Part shown: positions 34,854 through 43,619 of the stretch, in pieces
Position numbering within the stretch: the stretch's first letter is position 1
How the letters are laid out: each line of letters opens with the position of its first letter
Assembly (NCBI RefSeq): GCF_001547525.1
Contig: NZ_CM003769.1
Span: 1-64,000, forward strand
Length of the DNA: 64,000 nt
Direction: 5' to 3'
From: Burkholderia anthina
GTDB lineage: Bacteria; Pseudomonadota; Gammaproteobacteria; Burkholderiales; Burkholderiaceae
Made by a program: the position numbers and the translations under genes
The notes under the pieces: generated by a model
Database searches by the model: none
What the model was told of the DNA's origin: nothing
What the model saw: the letters and a program-made list of their open reading frames with translations, nothing else

Positions 34854-36146
34854 CTACCGCAGCGCCCGCCCCATCTCCGCGATCGGCATCGCGACGATCG
34901 AATTCAGCAATCGCATTTCCCCGGCGTCCGGATGCGCGATGTGCCGCACTTCATCGAGCGCCTGAACGACGAGACGGTCGAGCGGTTCGAGAAAGCGCCG
35001 CAGTTCGCTGGCGGCCGCTTTCTCCCTGAGCCCGAGCGCCTGGCCGAACGCGACCAGTGCGTCCATGTCGATATCGGCGAACCGCGTGGCATGCCCGAGC
35101 GGCATCGTCAGCTCGCAGTGCGGCCAGTGATCGCCGCGATGGTCGGGCCGGTGCGTCGGCGTGTGATACACGACCGTGCTGACGATGTCGTAGAACGGCG
35201 CGAGCCGGTAGCCGCGCGCGTCGACGAAGAACGACAGGTTCTTCAGGTGCGCGTCGGCATTGCCGACCACCACGTTGAACACGGTCCAGCGGAACACCGA
35301 CAGGCGCGTGAGCGCTCTCGTGCTGGTGCGCTCGATCGCGCGGGCCAGTTCCTGTGCGTTCGCCCGCTGATATTTGAAACCGCGGTCGTAGTTGAGCAAC
35401 TGCATCGCGTCGATCGTATGCACGCGCCCGGCCGGTTCGGACGCGACGTCGCGGTCGAACCGGTCGATTACGTAACACGCGGACGGCGCGCGCAGGAAAT
35501 GCACGTCCGGTACGTCGAGCCCCATCTTCTTCGCGAGCCGCATGCAGAAGAACTCGTTGATCGCCGAATGCGGATAGCCGGCCGCACGCATGTCGGGTTT
35601 GAGCAGGTGCATCGACGGTTCGCTGCCGACCGGCTCGAACAGCGCGTAGTCGGGCGCGTCGCCGCGCAGCACCAGCAGCAGCTTCTGCTGCGCGCCGGCC
35701 GCCGACATGCGCTTGGGTGCGGTCGCCGTCAGCGCGCGTTCGGGCATCGCCTGGATTCGCCGTTCGAGCTCGTCGAGCGGCAGCGGCTGCAGGCCGCCGG
35801 GCGCTTCGTGTTCGCCTTCGGCCAGCAGCGTCAGCGCGCCGGCCGATTCGCGGCCGAAGTACGCGAGCAGGCCCCACGCGTCGGCCGCATCGACCTTCGC
35901 CTCGCGCGCGAGCGACGTGCGCATGCCTTCCTCGGGCAGCAGGTTGTCGAAGAACCACTGCACTGGACGATCGGTCGACGTGTCGGTGAACACGCCCGCG
36001 CGCAGCGGGAACGCCGGCGACAGCGGATACGCGGCGGGTGACGCGAGCCATTGCGGGTCGTACGCGAACGACCAGATGCCTTTATCGTCGGTCAGCGTGC
36101 CCATGCGCACGCCGTTGGCGGACGCGATCAGCGTTCTAGCCGCCAT
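34854..36146 (-). CDS. hipA: HipA-family toxin kinase
   Basis: A 430-residue serine/threonine kinase of a type II toxin-antitoxin system; HipA of E. coli phosphorylates GltX. The N-terminal couple domain (WFFDNLLPEEGMRTSLAREA) precedes the kinase. The P-loop-type segment MSAAGAQQKLLLVL holds the serine equivalent to the autophosphorylated one. The catalytic loop NVVVGNADAHLKNLSF supplies the Asp, and the metal-binding Asp is in LAPFYDIVS. All look intact, so the toxin should be active. It overlaps hipB by 11 bases. Confidence 0.92.
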   Translation of the reverse strand: MAARTLIASANGVRMGTLTDDKGIWSFAYDPQWLASPAAYPLSPAFPLRAGVFTDTSTDRPVQWFFDNLLPEEGMRTSLAREAKVDAADAWGLLAYFGRESAGALTLLAEGEHEAPGGLQPLPLDELERRIQAMPERALTATAPKRMSAAGAQQKLLLVLRGDAPDYALFEPVGSEPSMHLLKPDMRAAGYPHSAINEFFCMRLAKKMGLDVPDVHFLRAPSACYVIDRFDRDVASEPAGRVHTIDAMQLLNYDRGFKYQRANAQELARAIERTSTRALTRLSVFRWTVFNVVVGNADAHLKNLSFFVDARGYRLAPFYDIVSTVVYHTPTHRPDHRGDHWPHCELTMPLGHATRFADIDMDALVAFGQALGLREKAAASELRRFLEPLDRLVVQALDEVRHIAHPDAGEMRLLNSIVAMPIAEMGRALR

Positions 36147-36420
36147 GGCTGCTCCTGCGGCGTTGCGCGGCTTTCAGCGCGGTGGCTTCGGATATCTCGA
36201 CCGACGACTCGGCGTACAGGCGCACGCCGAGCTCGCCCAACAGCAGCATGACCTTGCCGATTTGCGCGGTTGGCTTGCCGGCTTCCACCTGACTGATGAA
36301 TTTCGGCGACAGGCCGGTCGCGTTCGCGAGCTCGTCCCGCGTGAACCCCTGCTGGATCCGCGCGGAACGAATGAGGTGGGCGAGCGCGCCGATCGTGTCG
36401 ACGGACTGGGACTCCGACAT
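36136..36420 (-). CDS. hipB: HipB-type antitoxin, Xre-family HTH
   Basis: A 94-residue antitoxin and autorepressor. The HTH (about 10-65) reads IRSARIQQGFTRDELANATG, then LSPKFISQVEAGKPTAQIGK, then VMLLLGELGVRL, very close to HipB. It precedes and overlaps hipA. Three to four repeats spaced 51 bp apart lie directly upstream and are probably its operators. Confidence 0.92.
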   Translation of the reverse strand: MSESQSVDTIGALAHLIRSARIQQGFTRDELANATGLSPKFISQVEAGKPTAQIGKVMLLLGELGVRLYAESSVEISEATALKAAQRRRSSHGG

Positions 36421-36434
36421 GACGTTCTCCGTGC

Positions 36435-36608
36435 TTCGTATCTGAGCGGGAACAGTATCGCATAACTCGCCAAGTCGAGCGGTAATTCGTATTCGTACGG
36501 GAACGAACAGATGCTTCCGAGGCCGGGGGACGGCATTTCGTACCCGTTCGGGAACAGATTGTCTGGAAACGGCCGTTGAGAGCCGTCCGCGTATCTGATC
36601 GGATACGG
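36435..36608. repeat. Four 51-bp-phased repeats upstream of hipBA (putative operators)
   Basis: Copies start at 36435, 36486, 36537 and, degenerate, 36588, each exactly 51 bases apart. The first three share TTCGTA (6 bases) followed after 6-7 bases by CGGGAAC. The fourth contains the palindrome CGTATC-TGATCG-GATACG, like the TATCC-N8-GGATA operators of E. coli HipB. The spacers between copies are not alike, so this is spacing conservation rather than a tandem duplication. Bases 36610-36922 upstream hold no gene I can support. Confidence 0.6.
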
Positions 36609-36922
36609 AGCGAGGGGCGCCGGGCGCCTTTGCATGCGCGTCCGACCCGCCACGCCGGGAAAGGCACCCGGCGGATGTTCGCGGGCGGCGGGTCGGTTCG
36701 TCGCCGTCTGCGCCCGGCGTGGCGACGCACGATCATTCCGCGAACGGGCGCCGACCACCTTCGCCACGGTGGCACGGTGCGCGCCGAACCCCCTTTCTAC
36801 AATTCCGTCCGACGTACTACAGGCGCCGCCGCACCCGAAAAGCAGGCCCGGTCCTTGCGCCGGGCAGGCGTCGGCGGCGGCGTTCGCGCCCCGCCACATG
36901 ACGATTTGCACGGGAGTCGCGC

Positions 36923-37633
36923 ATGGAACCGATGCCGGTCGTACTGCTGTGGCACGACGTTCTCGTCAGGATCGTTCTGGCGCTCGTCGCGGGCGGGCTG
37001 ATCGGCCTCGATCGCAGCGAATCCGGCAAGCCGGCCGGGCTGCGGACGACGATCCTCGTCTGTCTCGCCGCATGCCTGTCGATGCTGCAGGTCAATGCGC
37101 TGCTGCTGCAGGCGGGCAAGCCGGAGGGCGCGTTTTCGGTGCTGGACCTGATGCGGCTGCCGCTCGGCATCCTGACTGGAATGGGCTTCATCGGCGGCGG
37201 CGCGATCCTTCATCGCGATGGCCTCGTATCCGGCGTCACCACGGCCGCGACGCTGTGGTTCGTCACCGTCATCGGGCTGTGCGTCGGCGGCGGCCAGTTG
37301 TCACTCGGCGCGCTCGGGCTGGTGCTCGCCTTGCTCGTCGTCTGGCCGCTGCGGCTGGTCGAGCAGCGCTTGCGGCGCGTCCGGACCGCGCTGGTCACGA
37401 TCGAATATCCGCCGGGCTCGGTTGCGCGCGAACAACTGATCGCGAAATTGTGCGGGGCGGGATTCACGTGCCGGACGAAAAGCTTTTGCGAAACGGCTGC
37501 ACGCGCGGTGCGCGAGGAAGAACTGTTCGTGCAGTGGCGCGAAGCGGCCAGCGCCGACGTGATGCTGAAGCAGTTGATGCGGATCGTCGAATCCGCGGGC
37601 CTGACGTCGGTCCGCTGCGCGACGGAGAACTGA
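36923..37633 (+). CDS. MgtC/SapB-family membrane protein
   Basis: A 236-residue inner-membrane protein. The N-terminal half carries the MgtC core with five helices: [39 protein letters not shown], then [20 protein letters not shown] with TTAATLWFV. The C-terminal part (about 150-236) resembles an ACT-like domain, [20 protein letters not shown]. MgtC proteins matter for growth at low Mg2+ and, in pathogens, for survival in macrophages. GGGAG lies 7 bases before the ATG. Confidence 0.88.
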   Translation: MEPMPVVLLWHDVLVRIVLALVAGGLIGLDRSESGKPAGLRTTILVCLAACLSMLQVNALLLQAGKPEGAFSVLDLMRLPLGILTGMGFIGGGAILHRDGLVSGVTTAATLWFVTVIGLCVGGGQLSLGALGLVLALLVVWPLRLVEQRLRRVRTALVTIEYPPGSVAREQLIAKLCGAGFTCRTKSFCETAARAVREEELFVQWREAASADVMLKQLMRIVESAGLTSVRCATEN

Positions 37634-37704
37634 CGCGCGCCGCCGCTGGAACGCGCGATGCTCGTGCAGCAGGCCGCCGTGGGCGGCTTACCGAGGAGCG
37701 AAAC

Positions 37705-38130
37705 ATGACATGTGTATCGGAGGTGATGACACGCGACGCCGCGACCATCGGCCCGACGCAGAGCCTGCGCGAGGCGGCCCGGCTGATGAGCGAGCTGAAC
37801 GTCGGCGCGCTGCCCGTTTGCGATGGCACGCGGCTGATCGGGATGCTGACGGACCGCGACATCGTCGTGCGCGCGGTGTCGATGGGCGTGCCGCCGAACG
37901 AGTCGATCGAGGGCGTCGTCAGCGGACCCGCGAACTGGTGTTATGAGGACGACGACATTTCAGTGGTGCAAAAGAAGATGGAAGATGCGCAGATTCGCCG
38001 CGTGCCGGTGGTCGACCGGCAGAAGCGGCTGGTCGGCATCGTCGCGCTGGGCGATCTGGCGACGGCCGCGGACGGCGCGATGTCGTCGACGCTCGGCGCG
38101 GTGTCGGCGCCGGCGCGCCCGGATCGGTGA
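37705..38130 (+). CDS. CBS-pair domain protein
   Basis: A 141-residue soluble protein made of two CBS motifs: [20 protein letters not shown], then [18 protein letters not shown], and a second [16 protein letters not shown] repeat ending [23 protein letters not shown] pairs bind adenosine ligands and act as energy sensors. A GAGGAG site lies 8 bases before the ATG. It begins a run of small stress-type genes. Confidence 0.88.
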   Translation: MTCVSEVMTRDAATIGPTQSLREAARLMSELNVGALPVCDGTRLIGMLTDRDIVVRAVSMGVPPNESIEGVVSGPANWCYEDDDISVVQKKMEDAQIRRVPVVDRQKRLVGIVALGDLATAADGAMSSTLGAVSAPARPDR

Positions 38131-38136
38131 ATTGCC

Positions 38137-38427
38137 ATGACAGACACGGAGAACGACATGAACGAAGACAGGGAAACGCAGGTCCGCGAGCGTGCGTACC
38201 GGCTGTGGCAGGCAGACGGCGCTCCGGACGGTCGGGCCGACGAATACTGGCAGCGGGCCGAGCAGCAGCTCGATGCCGAGGGCAGCAGCGCGGACGGGCG
38301 CGCCGGGCAGACGGCCGATTCGCCGGCCGATCAGTCCGCGAAGCGCCGCATTCCGGGCGAGCCGCTGCAGGACGTCGATGCGGTGCCGACCGGCGAGCTC
38401 GCGCATGAAAGGCGGCGTACGCGGTGA
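38137..38427 (+). CDS. DUF2934 domain protein
   Basis: A 96-residue hydrophilic protein. The DUF2934 core is RERAYRLWQADGAPDGRADE with YWQRAEQQL (about residues 17-45). The rest is low-complexity and acidic. Such proteins are common near stress-response genes and have no assigned function. An inner ATG at 38158 is another possible start. It follows the CBS gene by 6 bases. Confidence 0.75.
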   Translation: MTDTENDMNEDRETQVRERAYRLWQADGAPDGRADEYWQRAEQQLDAEGSSADGRAGQTADSPADQSAKRRIPGEPLQDVDAVPTGELAHERRRTR

Positions 38428-38462
38428 AGCGCGGGTAAGGCCGAGCCGGAAGGAGGACGAAG

Positions 38463-38627
38463 ATGACGGCGCATGCGGGCGAAAAGGCGGAAAAGACCGG
38501 TAACTTTCGATGCGAGAAATGCAATCGGTCGACGCACGTGCAGGCGGGGCACCCGATCCCGACGTGCCCGCATTGCGGCAACGACACGTACGGCGAGCGA
38601 ACGCGCGAACCGGGCAACAAGCAGTAA
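38463..38627 (+). CDS. Small zinc-ribbon protein
   Basis: A 54-residue protein with two CxxC pairs, FRCEKC (17-20 region) and TCPHCGND (about 35-41), 15 residues apart, a rubredoxin-like zinc ribbon. The ribosome site is excellent: AGGAGG six bases before the ATG. The tail is charged. It continues the run of small stress genes. Too short for most gene finders, but the cysteine pairs and ribosome site make it convincing. Confidence 0.8.
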   Translation: MTAHAGEKAEKTGNFRCEKCNRSTHVQAGHPIPTCPHCGNDTYGERTREPGNKQ

Positions 38628-38698
38628 GGTGATGCGGGCGGCGCACTTCGCTTCGCGCGACGCGCAGACCGGCAACGCGCGCCGCGGCGACACGCGTG

Positions 38699-38842
38699 CT
38701 AACCGTCCTCGCCCACTTCGGTCGGGTCCGGCAAGTCGGGCAGGTCGTCGTGACGGTCGTCGCGCTCCGGCGGCGGAATGTCCGGCGTGTCGGTCATATC
38801 GTCGTCGTTCGGTGTCGCGTTTGTCGCGGGCGTCGTGATCAT
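38699..38842 (-). CDS. Small acidic hypothetical protein
   Basis: A 47-residue, proline- and aspartate-rich product (start MITTPATNATPNDDDMTDTP, with PPPERDDRHDDLPDLPDPTE). GAGGAGG lies 6 bases upstream of the ATG at 38842, which argues it is real. No fold is predicted. It runs opposite to its neighbours. Confidence 0.6.
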   Translation of the reverse strand: MITTPATNATPNDDDMTDTPDIPPPERDDRHDDLPDLPDPTEVGEDG

Positions 38843-39096
38843 GATCGTCCTCCTCGGTGTCGAAAGGGCACCGGCGCGCAGCCGGCATGTCGCTATCGAG
38901 CATCGCGCGTGCCACGGGTATTGCCGTTCCTGCATCGGGTGATGCGTCGCTTGTAATTTCTTCAGCGGATTCATCCGCTGGCCGTGCGACGAGGCAGCCC
39001 GATAACGGCATGTCGCTTGCTGGAAGCGTTGCAGGCTGCCGCACCGCCCGTCGCCGCGTGGCGCGGCGCAGTCAGCATCCGGACAGGGAGAACGTC

Positions 39097-39378
39097 ATGA
39101 CGCAGGACACTCAACGACAGCACACCGCGTCGCCCGATGCGGCACGCGAGACGACCGACGCGCCGGACCGGCGCAAGCCGGCGCCCGGTGGCGAATCGAC
39201 CGCGCGCCGCGGCCATGCGCCCGGTGGCGGCGAACTCGACACGATTCCGGAGGACCAGGCGCGCAAGGTCGTGCCCGACGATCCGCGCCAGACCGAGGTG
39301 CGCGATCCGGCCGGCAAGCCGTGGCCCGACGAGCACGACGCGCCGGACGATTCGGGCAGTCGGCCGCGGCCGCTGTAG
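39097..39378 (+). CDS. Hydrophilic hypothetical protein
   Basis: A 93-residue, disordered-looking protein: start MTQDTQRQHTASPDAARETT, core GGGELDTIPEDQARKVVPDD, end DEHDAPDDSGSRPRPL. GGGAG lies 7 bases before the ATG. The same composition is shared by the small proteins at 11.85, 38.7 and 58.35 kb, which may belong to a common stress-responsive set. No known domain. Confidence 0.65.
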   Translation: MTQDTQRQHTASPDAARETTDAPDRRKPAPGGESTARRGHAPGGGELDTIPEDQARKVVPDDPRQTEVRDPAGKPWPDEHDAPDDSGSRPRPL

Positions 39379-39485
39379 CGCGGCTCGCGGTGCAGGCCGA
39401 CGCGGGATGAACCCGGGTGGAGTCTCCGGTCAACGGCACCGGCTGCACGATCCCCCGAGCGGCGCCGTATGCGCGAGCAGCGATC

Positions 39486-39506
39486 TTTATCACCGCAGCA
39501 GATAAA
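39486..39506. promoter_or_regulatory. Inverted repeat TTTATC-N9-GATAAA upstream of the organosulfur operon
   Basis: A perfect 6-bp inverted repeat with a 9-base spacer, 78 bases before the GTG of the TauD-like gene. The T-N11-A-type geometry suits a LysR-type activator; sulfur-starvation regulators of this family (CysB, Cbl, SsuR) control such operons in proteobacteria. No promoter hexamers are clear. Confidence 0.45.
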
Positions 39507-39583
39507 CGTATCGGAATCGCTTCGTTGACGCACGCCGGCACGGCCTCGTAGATTCGCGTTTTGACCGAATCAGGGGCCGTGCC

Positions 39584-40510
39584 GTGACGACTACCGCCAT
39601 CCGCGACGCCGCAACGCTTTCCGCCGGGCATCCCGCCTTGCGGCCGGACGGCGCGGCGCAGCATTTCGACATCGTGCCGTTCGACGCGCCGCTCGGCGCC
39701 GAGGTGATCGGCGTCGACCTGTCGAAACCGCTCCACGACGACGATTTCGCGCGCATCCATCGCGCGCATCTCGATCATCACGTGCTGGTGTTTCGCGACC
39801 AGCGCATCACGCCGGACGAGCACATCGCATTCAGCCGCCGCTTCGGGCCGCTGCAGATTCACGTGCTGCATCAGTTCGCGCTGGCCGGCCACCCGGAAGT
39901 GCTGATCGTGTCGAACATCGTCGAGAACGGCAAACCGGTCGGGCTCGGCGACGCCGGCCATTTCTGGCACTCCGACCTGTCGTACAAGGAAAAGCCGAGC
40001 CTCGGCTCGCTGCTGCACGCGCAGGAATTGCCGGCGGAAGGCGGCGACACGCTGTTCGCGAACATGCACCTCGCGTGGGACACGCTGCCGGCCCACTTGC
40101 GCCGCGCGGTCGAAGGGCGGCGCGCCGAGCATACGTATCTCGCGCGCTATGCGGAGCTGCAGGCGCGTAGCCCGTGGCGTCCCAACCTGTCGCCCGAACA
40201 GATCGCGCAGGTCGCGGCAGTCGTTCATCCGGTCGTGCGCACGCATCCGGAAACCGGCCGCAAGGCGCTGTTCGTCAGCGAGCATTTCACGACGCGTATC
40301 GTCGGGCTGCCCGACGACGAAAGCCGCGCGCTGCTCGACGAATTGTTCGCGCACAGCGTGCGCGCCGAGCACCTGTATCGGCACGCGTGGCGCGACCACG
40401 ATCTGGTGTTCTGGGACAACCGTTCGCTGATGCATCTGGCCGCCGGCACGCCCGACCACCTGCGCCGCAAGCTGTACCGCACGACGATCGAAGGCGACGC
40501 GCCTTTCTGA
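39584..40510 (+). CDS. TauD/TfdA-family alpha-ketoglutarate-dependent dioxygenase
   Basis: A 308-residue non-haem iron enzyme. Iron ligands His129 and Asp131 (FWHSDLSY) and His284 are present, and Arg295 and Arg299 bind 2-oxoglutarate (spacing +11 and +15 from the distal His, as in TauD). Family members hydroxylate taurine, alkyl sulfates or aryloxyalkanoates, releasing sulfite or sulfate. The start is GTG at 39584. It leads an operon with an SsuA/B/C-like transporter, so the substrate is probably an alkylsulfonate or alkyl sulfate ester. A taurine-specific role is not provable. Confidence 0.9.
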   Translation: MTTTAIRDAATLSAGHPALRPDGAAQHFDIVPFDAPLGAEVIGVDLSKPLHDDDFARIHRAHLDHHVLVFRDQRITPDEHIAFSRRFGPLQIHVLHQFALAGHPEVLIVSNIVENGKPVGLGDAGHFWHSDLSYKEKPSLGSLLHAQELPAEGGDTLFANMHLAWDTLPAHLRRAVEGRRAEHTYLARYAELQARSPWRPNLSPEQIAQVAAVVHPVVRTHPETGRKALFVSEHFTTRIVGLPDDESRALLDELFAHSVRAEHLYRHAWRDHDLVFWDNRSLMHLAAGTPDHLRRKLYRTTIEGDAPF

Positions 40511-40558
40511 GCCGCGCGCCGCGTCCTTCATTTCCGTCCCTTTCTGACCGGAGTTCCG

Positions 40559-41590
40559 ATGTCGTTTTCGTTCTTGCCGGCGCGCCGCGCGCTGGCGGCC
40601 ACGCTCACCGCCGCGCTCGCCTTCGCGGGTGCGGTGATCCCGCAAGCCGCGCACGCGGAGGGCCGCATCCGTATCGCCGAGCAGTTCGGCGTCGTCTACC
40701 TGATGCTGAACGTCGTGCGCGACCAGCAACTGATCGAGAAGGAAGGGCGCAAGGCCGGCCTCGACATCAAGGTCGACTGGGTGCGGCTGTCGGGCGGCGC
40801 GGCCGTGAACGACGCGCTGCTGTCCGGCGCGGTGGATGTCGCGGGCGCGGGCGTCGGCCCGCTCCTGACCGTGTGGGATCGCACGCGCGGCCGGCAGAAC
40901 GTGAAGGGTGTCGCATCGCTCGGCAATTTCCCGTACTACCTCGTGAGCAGCAACCCGAACGTGAAGACGATCGCCGACCTGAGCGCGAAGGACCGCATCG
41001 CGGTGCCGGCGGTTGGCGTGTCGGTGCAGTCTCGCGTGCTGCAGTACGCAGCGGCGAAGCAGTGGGGCGACAAGCAGTTCGACAAGCTCGACTCACTCAC
41101 CCAGGCGATTCCGCATCCCGACGCGACGGCCGCGATTCTCGCGAACAGCAACGTGATCACCGGCCACTTCGGCAATCCGCCGTTCCAGGAGCAGGAGCTC
41201 GCCGGCAATCCGAACGCGCACATCGTGCTGAATTCGTATGACGTGCTCGGCGGCCCGAGCTCCGCGACGGTGCTGTACGCGACCGAGAAATTCCGCGACG
41301 ACAACCCGAAGACGTATCGCGCGTTCGTCGCCGCGCTGGCCGATGCCGCACGGCAGATCGCGGCCGACCCCGAGCGTGCGGCCGATACCTACGTTCGCGT
41401 GAACGGGTCGAAGATCGATCGCGCGCTGCTGCTGAAGATCCTGCGCAATCCGCAGGTGCAGTTCAAGACCGCGCCGCAGAACACGCTGCCGCTCGCGCAG
41501 TTCATGCATCGCACCGGGGCGATCCGCAACGAGCCGAAGTCGTGGCGCGACTATTTCTTCGACGATCCCGCGACGGCAGGCGGCAGTTGA
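40559..41590 (+). CDS. NitT/TauT-family ABC transporter substrate-binding protein
   Basis: A 343-residue periplasmic binding protein. Signal peptide about 1-34 ending AAHAEG. The fold follows: IRIAEQFGVVYLMLNVVRDQ, DALLSGAVDVAGAGVGPLLT, then VPAVGVSVQSRVLQYAAAKQ. Relatives bind sulfonates, nitrate or sulfate esters. It lies 48 bases after the dioxygenase and 127 bases before the ATPase, so it belongs to that operon. Confidence 0.87.
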   Translation: MSFSFLPARRALAATLTAALAFAGAVIPQAAHAEGRIRIAEQFGVVYLMLNVVRDQQLIEKEGRKAGLDIKVDWVRLSGGAAVNDALLSGAVDVAGAGVGPLLTVWDRTRGRQNVKGVASLGNFPYYLVSSNPNVKTIADLSAKDRIAVPAVGVSVQSRVLQYAAAKQWGDKQFDKLDSLTQAIPHPDATAAILANSNVITGHFGNPPFQEQELAGNPNAHIVLNSYDVLGGPSSATVLYATEKFRDDNPKTYRAFVAALADAARQIAADPERAADTYVRVNGSKIDRALLLKILRNPQVQFKTAPQNTLPLAQFMHRTGAIRNEPKSWRDYFFDDPATAGGS

Positions 41591-41617
41591 GCGGAGCCGA
41601 TGCCGCGGCGCCGCGAT

Positions 41618-41633
41618 CGACGCTTATGCGTCG
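41618..41633. terminator. Small hairpin after the binding-protein gene (weak)
   Basis: CGACGC-TTAT-GCGTCG, a perfect 6-bp stem with a 4-base loop, 28 bases after the binding-protein stop. No T-run follows. A partial attenuator or mRNA-stabilising structure could make the binding protein more abundant than the ATPase and permease. Confidence 0.3.
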
Positions 41634-41717
41634 GCGCGGTTTCGATATGCGCAATCGATGGTTGGTCCGCACGGTGCCCGGCCGTATGTTGATGCTTTTC
41701 CCGCAAGAGATTCGATC

Positions 41718-42647
41718 GTGAACGCCACTTCTCCCCGAACCTGGTTGCCGCCGTATGCGGCACGTGGCGGCGTGTCGCCGGCCGCCTCTGCCGTGCCCGA
41801 TACACGTGCGGAGGATCGCCCGGCCGCGCACGCCGCACCGGCCGGCACGCACAGCGAACGCCTGCTGGCGATCGACCAGGTCAGCCTCGAATACCGCAGC
41901 GGCACGCGGATCGTTCGCGCGACGCATCAGGTGAGCTTCGACGTATACGGCAGCGACCGCTTCGTGCTGCTCGGCCCGTCGGGATGCGGGAAGTCGACGC
42001 TGCTGAAGGCGATCGCCGGCTTCATCGAGCCCGTGTCGGGTTCGATCGCGCTCGACGGCCGGCCCGTGCGCGGGCCGGGCCCCGACCGCATCGTCGTGTT
42101 CCAGGAATTCGACCAGTTGCCGCCGTGGAAGACGGTCGTCGAGAACGTCGCGTTTCCGTTGCGCGCCGCCGCGAAGCTGTCGCGCGCCGAGGCACGCGAG
42201 CGCGCGCTGCGCTATCTCGACAAGGTCGGGCTGAGCACGTTTGCCGATGCGTATCCGCATACGCTGTCGGGCGGCATGAAACAGCGCGTCGCGATCGCGC
42301 GGGCGCTGGCGATGCAGCCGCGCGTGCTGCTGATGGACGAACCGTTCGCCGCGCTCGACGCGCTCACGCGCCGCAAGATGCAGGAGGAACTGCTGCGGCT
42401 GTGGGATGAATTCCGCTTCACGCTGCTGTTCGTCACGCACTCGATCGAGGAGGCGCTCGTGGTCGGCAACCGGATTCTGCTGCTGTCGCCGCATCCGGGC
42501 CGCGTGCGCGCGGAGCTCAACAGTCACGAACATTCGCTCGCGAACGTCGACACCGGCGACTTCCGCGACAACGTCGCGCGGATCCACCGCGTGCTGTTCG
42601 ACACCGACACATCCCGGGCACCCACGACGGAGGACGCCGCATCATGA
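41718..42647 (+). CDS. SsuB/TauB-type ABC transporter ATP-binding protein
   Basis: A 309-residue ATPase. Walker A GPSGCGKST, Q-loop FQEFDQLPPWKTV, signature LSGGMKQRVAIARALA, Walker B VLLMDEPFAALD and switch His in FVTHSIEEAL are all intact. About 55 unusual residues (SPAASAVPDTRAEDRPAAHA region) precede the domain. The GTG at 41718 is chosen; an ATG at 41658 is also in frame. Overlaps the permease gene by 4 bases. Confidence 0.9.
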   Translation: MNATSPRTWLPPYAARGGVSPAASAVPDTRAEDRPAAHAAPAGTHSERLLAIDQVSLEYRSGTRIVRATHQVSFDVYGSDRFVLLGPSGCGKSTLLKAIAGFIEPVSGSIALDGRPVRGPGPDRIVVFQEFDQLPPWKTVVENVAFPLRAAAKLSRAEARERALRYLDKVGLSTFADAYPHTLSGGMKQRVAIARALAMQPRVLLMDEPFAALDALTRRKMQEELLRLWDEFRFTLLFVTHSIEEALVVGNRILLLSPHPGRVRAELNSHEHSLANVDTGDFRDNVARIHRVLFDTDTSRAPTTEDAAS

Positions 42648-43531
42648 GTACGATCGATCCGGTCCTGCCGCCGCTGCCGCCCGTGCGCGCCGAATATACG
42701 CGCACGCTCGACACGCCGCCCGATGCCGAGCGTGCGGCGCCGGCGCCGTTGCTGCGCCGCGTCGCCGGCGCCGCGTGGTTTCGCCGCGGCGTCATCGCGC
42801 TCGTGTTGATCGCCGCATGGGAGATCGTCGCGCGCATCGTCGCGAACGATCTGCTCGTGCCAACCTTCGGCGCGACGCTGGCCGCGTTCGTGCAAGGCAT
42901 CGAGTCGGGCGAACTGCTGGTCAAGACCGGCATCTCGATGTCCGTGCTGCTGCGCGGCTATGCGCTGGGCGTCCTGCTCGCGTTCGCGCTGACGTCGCTC
43001 GCGGTATCCACGCGCATCGGCCGCGATCTGCTGACGATGCTCACGTCGATGTTCAATCCGCTGCCGTCCATCGCGTTGCTGCCGATCGCGCTTCTGTGGT
43101 TCGGGCTCGGCACCGGCAGTCTGCTGTTCGTGCTCGTGCACGCGGTGCTGTGGCCGCTCGCGCTCAGCATGTATACCGGCTTCGCCGGCGTGCCCGCCAC
43201 GCTGAAAATGGCCGGGCGCAATTACGGGCTCACGGGCCTGCGCCAGATCGCGCTGATCCTCGTGCCGGCCGCGCTGCCGTCGATCCTGTCGGGGCTGCGC
43301 GTCGGCTGGGCATTCGCGTGGCGCACGCTGATCGCGGCCGAGCTCGTGTTCGGCGCCAGCGCGGGGCAGGGTGGGCTCGGCTGGTACATCTTCCAGAACC
43401 GCAACGAGCTGTATACGGACCGCGTGTTCGCGGGGCTTGCGGCCGTCATCGTGATCGGGCTGCTGGTCGAGAACCTCGTATTCGATACGCTCGAACGCGC
43501 GACCGTGCGGCGGTGGGGCATTCAGCACTGA
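42644..43531 (+). CDS. SsuC/TauC-type ABC transporter permease
   Basis: A 295-residue inner-membrane permease with six helices. The BPD signature is MAGRNYGLTGLRQIALILVP and the following AALPSILSGLRVGWAFAWRT. The first 35 residues are a proline-rich cytoplasmic leader. It completes the operon's importer with the ATPase (ATGA overlap) and binding protein. Confidence 0.9.
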   Translation: MSTIDPVLPPLPPVRAEYTRTLDTPPDAERAAPAPLLRRVAGAAWFRRGVIALVLIAAWEIVARIVANDLLVPTFGATLAAFVQGIESGELLVKTGISMSVLLRGYALGVLLAFALTSLAVSTRIGRDLLTMLTSMFNPLPSIALLPIALLWFGLGTGSLLFVLVHAVLWPLALSMYTGFAGVPATLKMAGRNYGLTGLRQIALILVPAALPSILSGLRVGWAFAWRTLIAAELVFGASAGQGGLGWYIFQNRNELYTDRVFAGLAAVIVIGLLVENLVFDTLERATVRRWGIQH

Positions 43532-43586
43532 CGCGTCCGTTCGCGATCAATCCCGGCGCGGGCATAACGTAAGCTGAAATCGGTTT

Positions 43587-43615
43587 TTCACGCGCGGTGG
43601 GCGCGTCTCTATACT
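43587..43615 (+). promoter_or_regulatory. Candidate sigma-70 promoter before the SfnB-like gene
   Basis: TTCACG (43587-43592), a 17-base spacer, then TATACT (43610-43615). Four of six -35 bases match and the -10 is good. Predicted start near 43622 lies at the beginning of a tandem repeat. Confidence 0.4.
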
Positions 43616-43619
43616 TTGC

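Noticed and set aside
34686..36041. 451-codon plus-strand frame across hipA
   Set aside because: Antisense of an intact hipA with all catalytic motifs.
36174..36911. Minus-strand frame with FPxxYE repeats every 17 codons upstream of hipB
   Set aside because: The periodicity comes from the 51-bp operator spacing; the frame enters hipB out of phase and has no start with a ribosome site. Kept as a regulatory observation instead.
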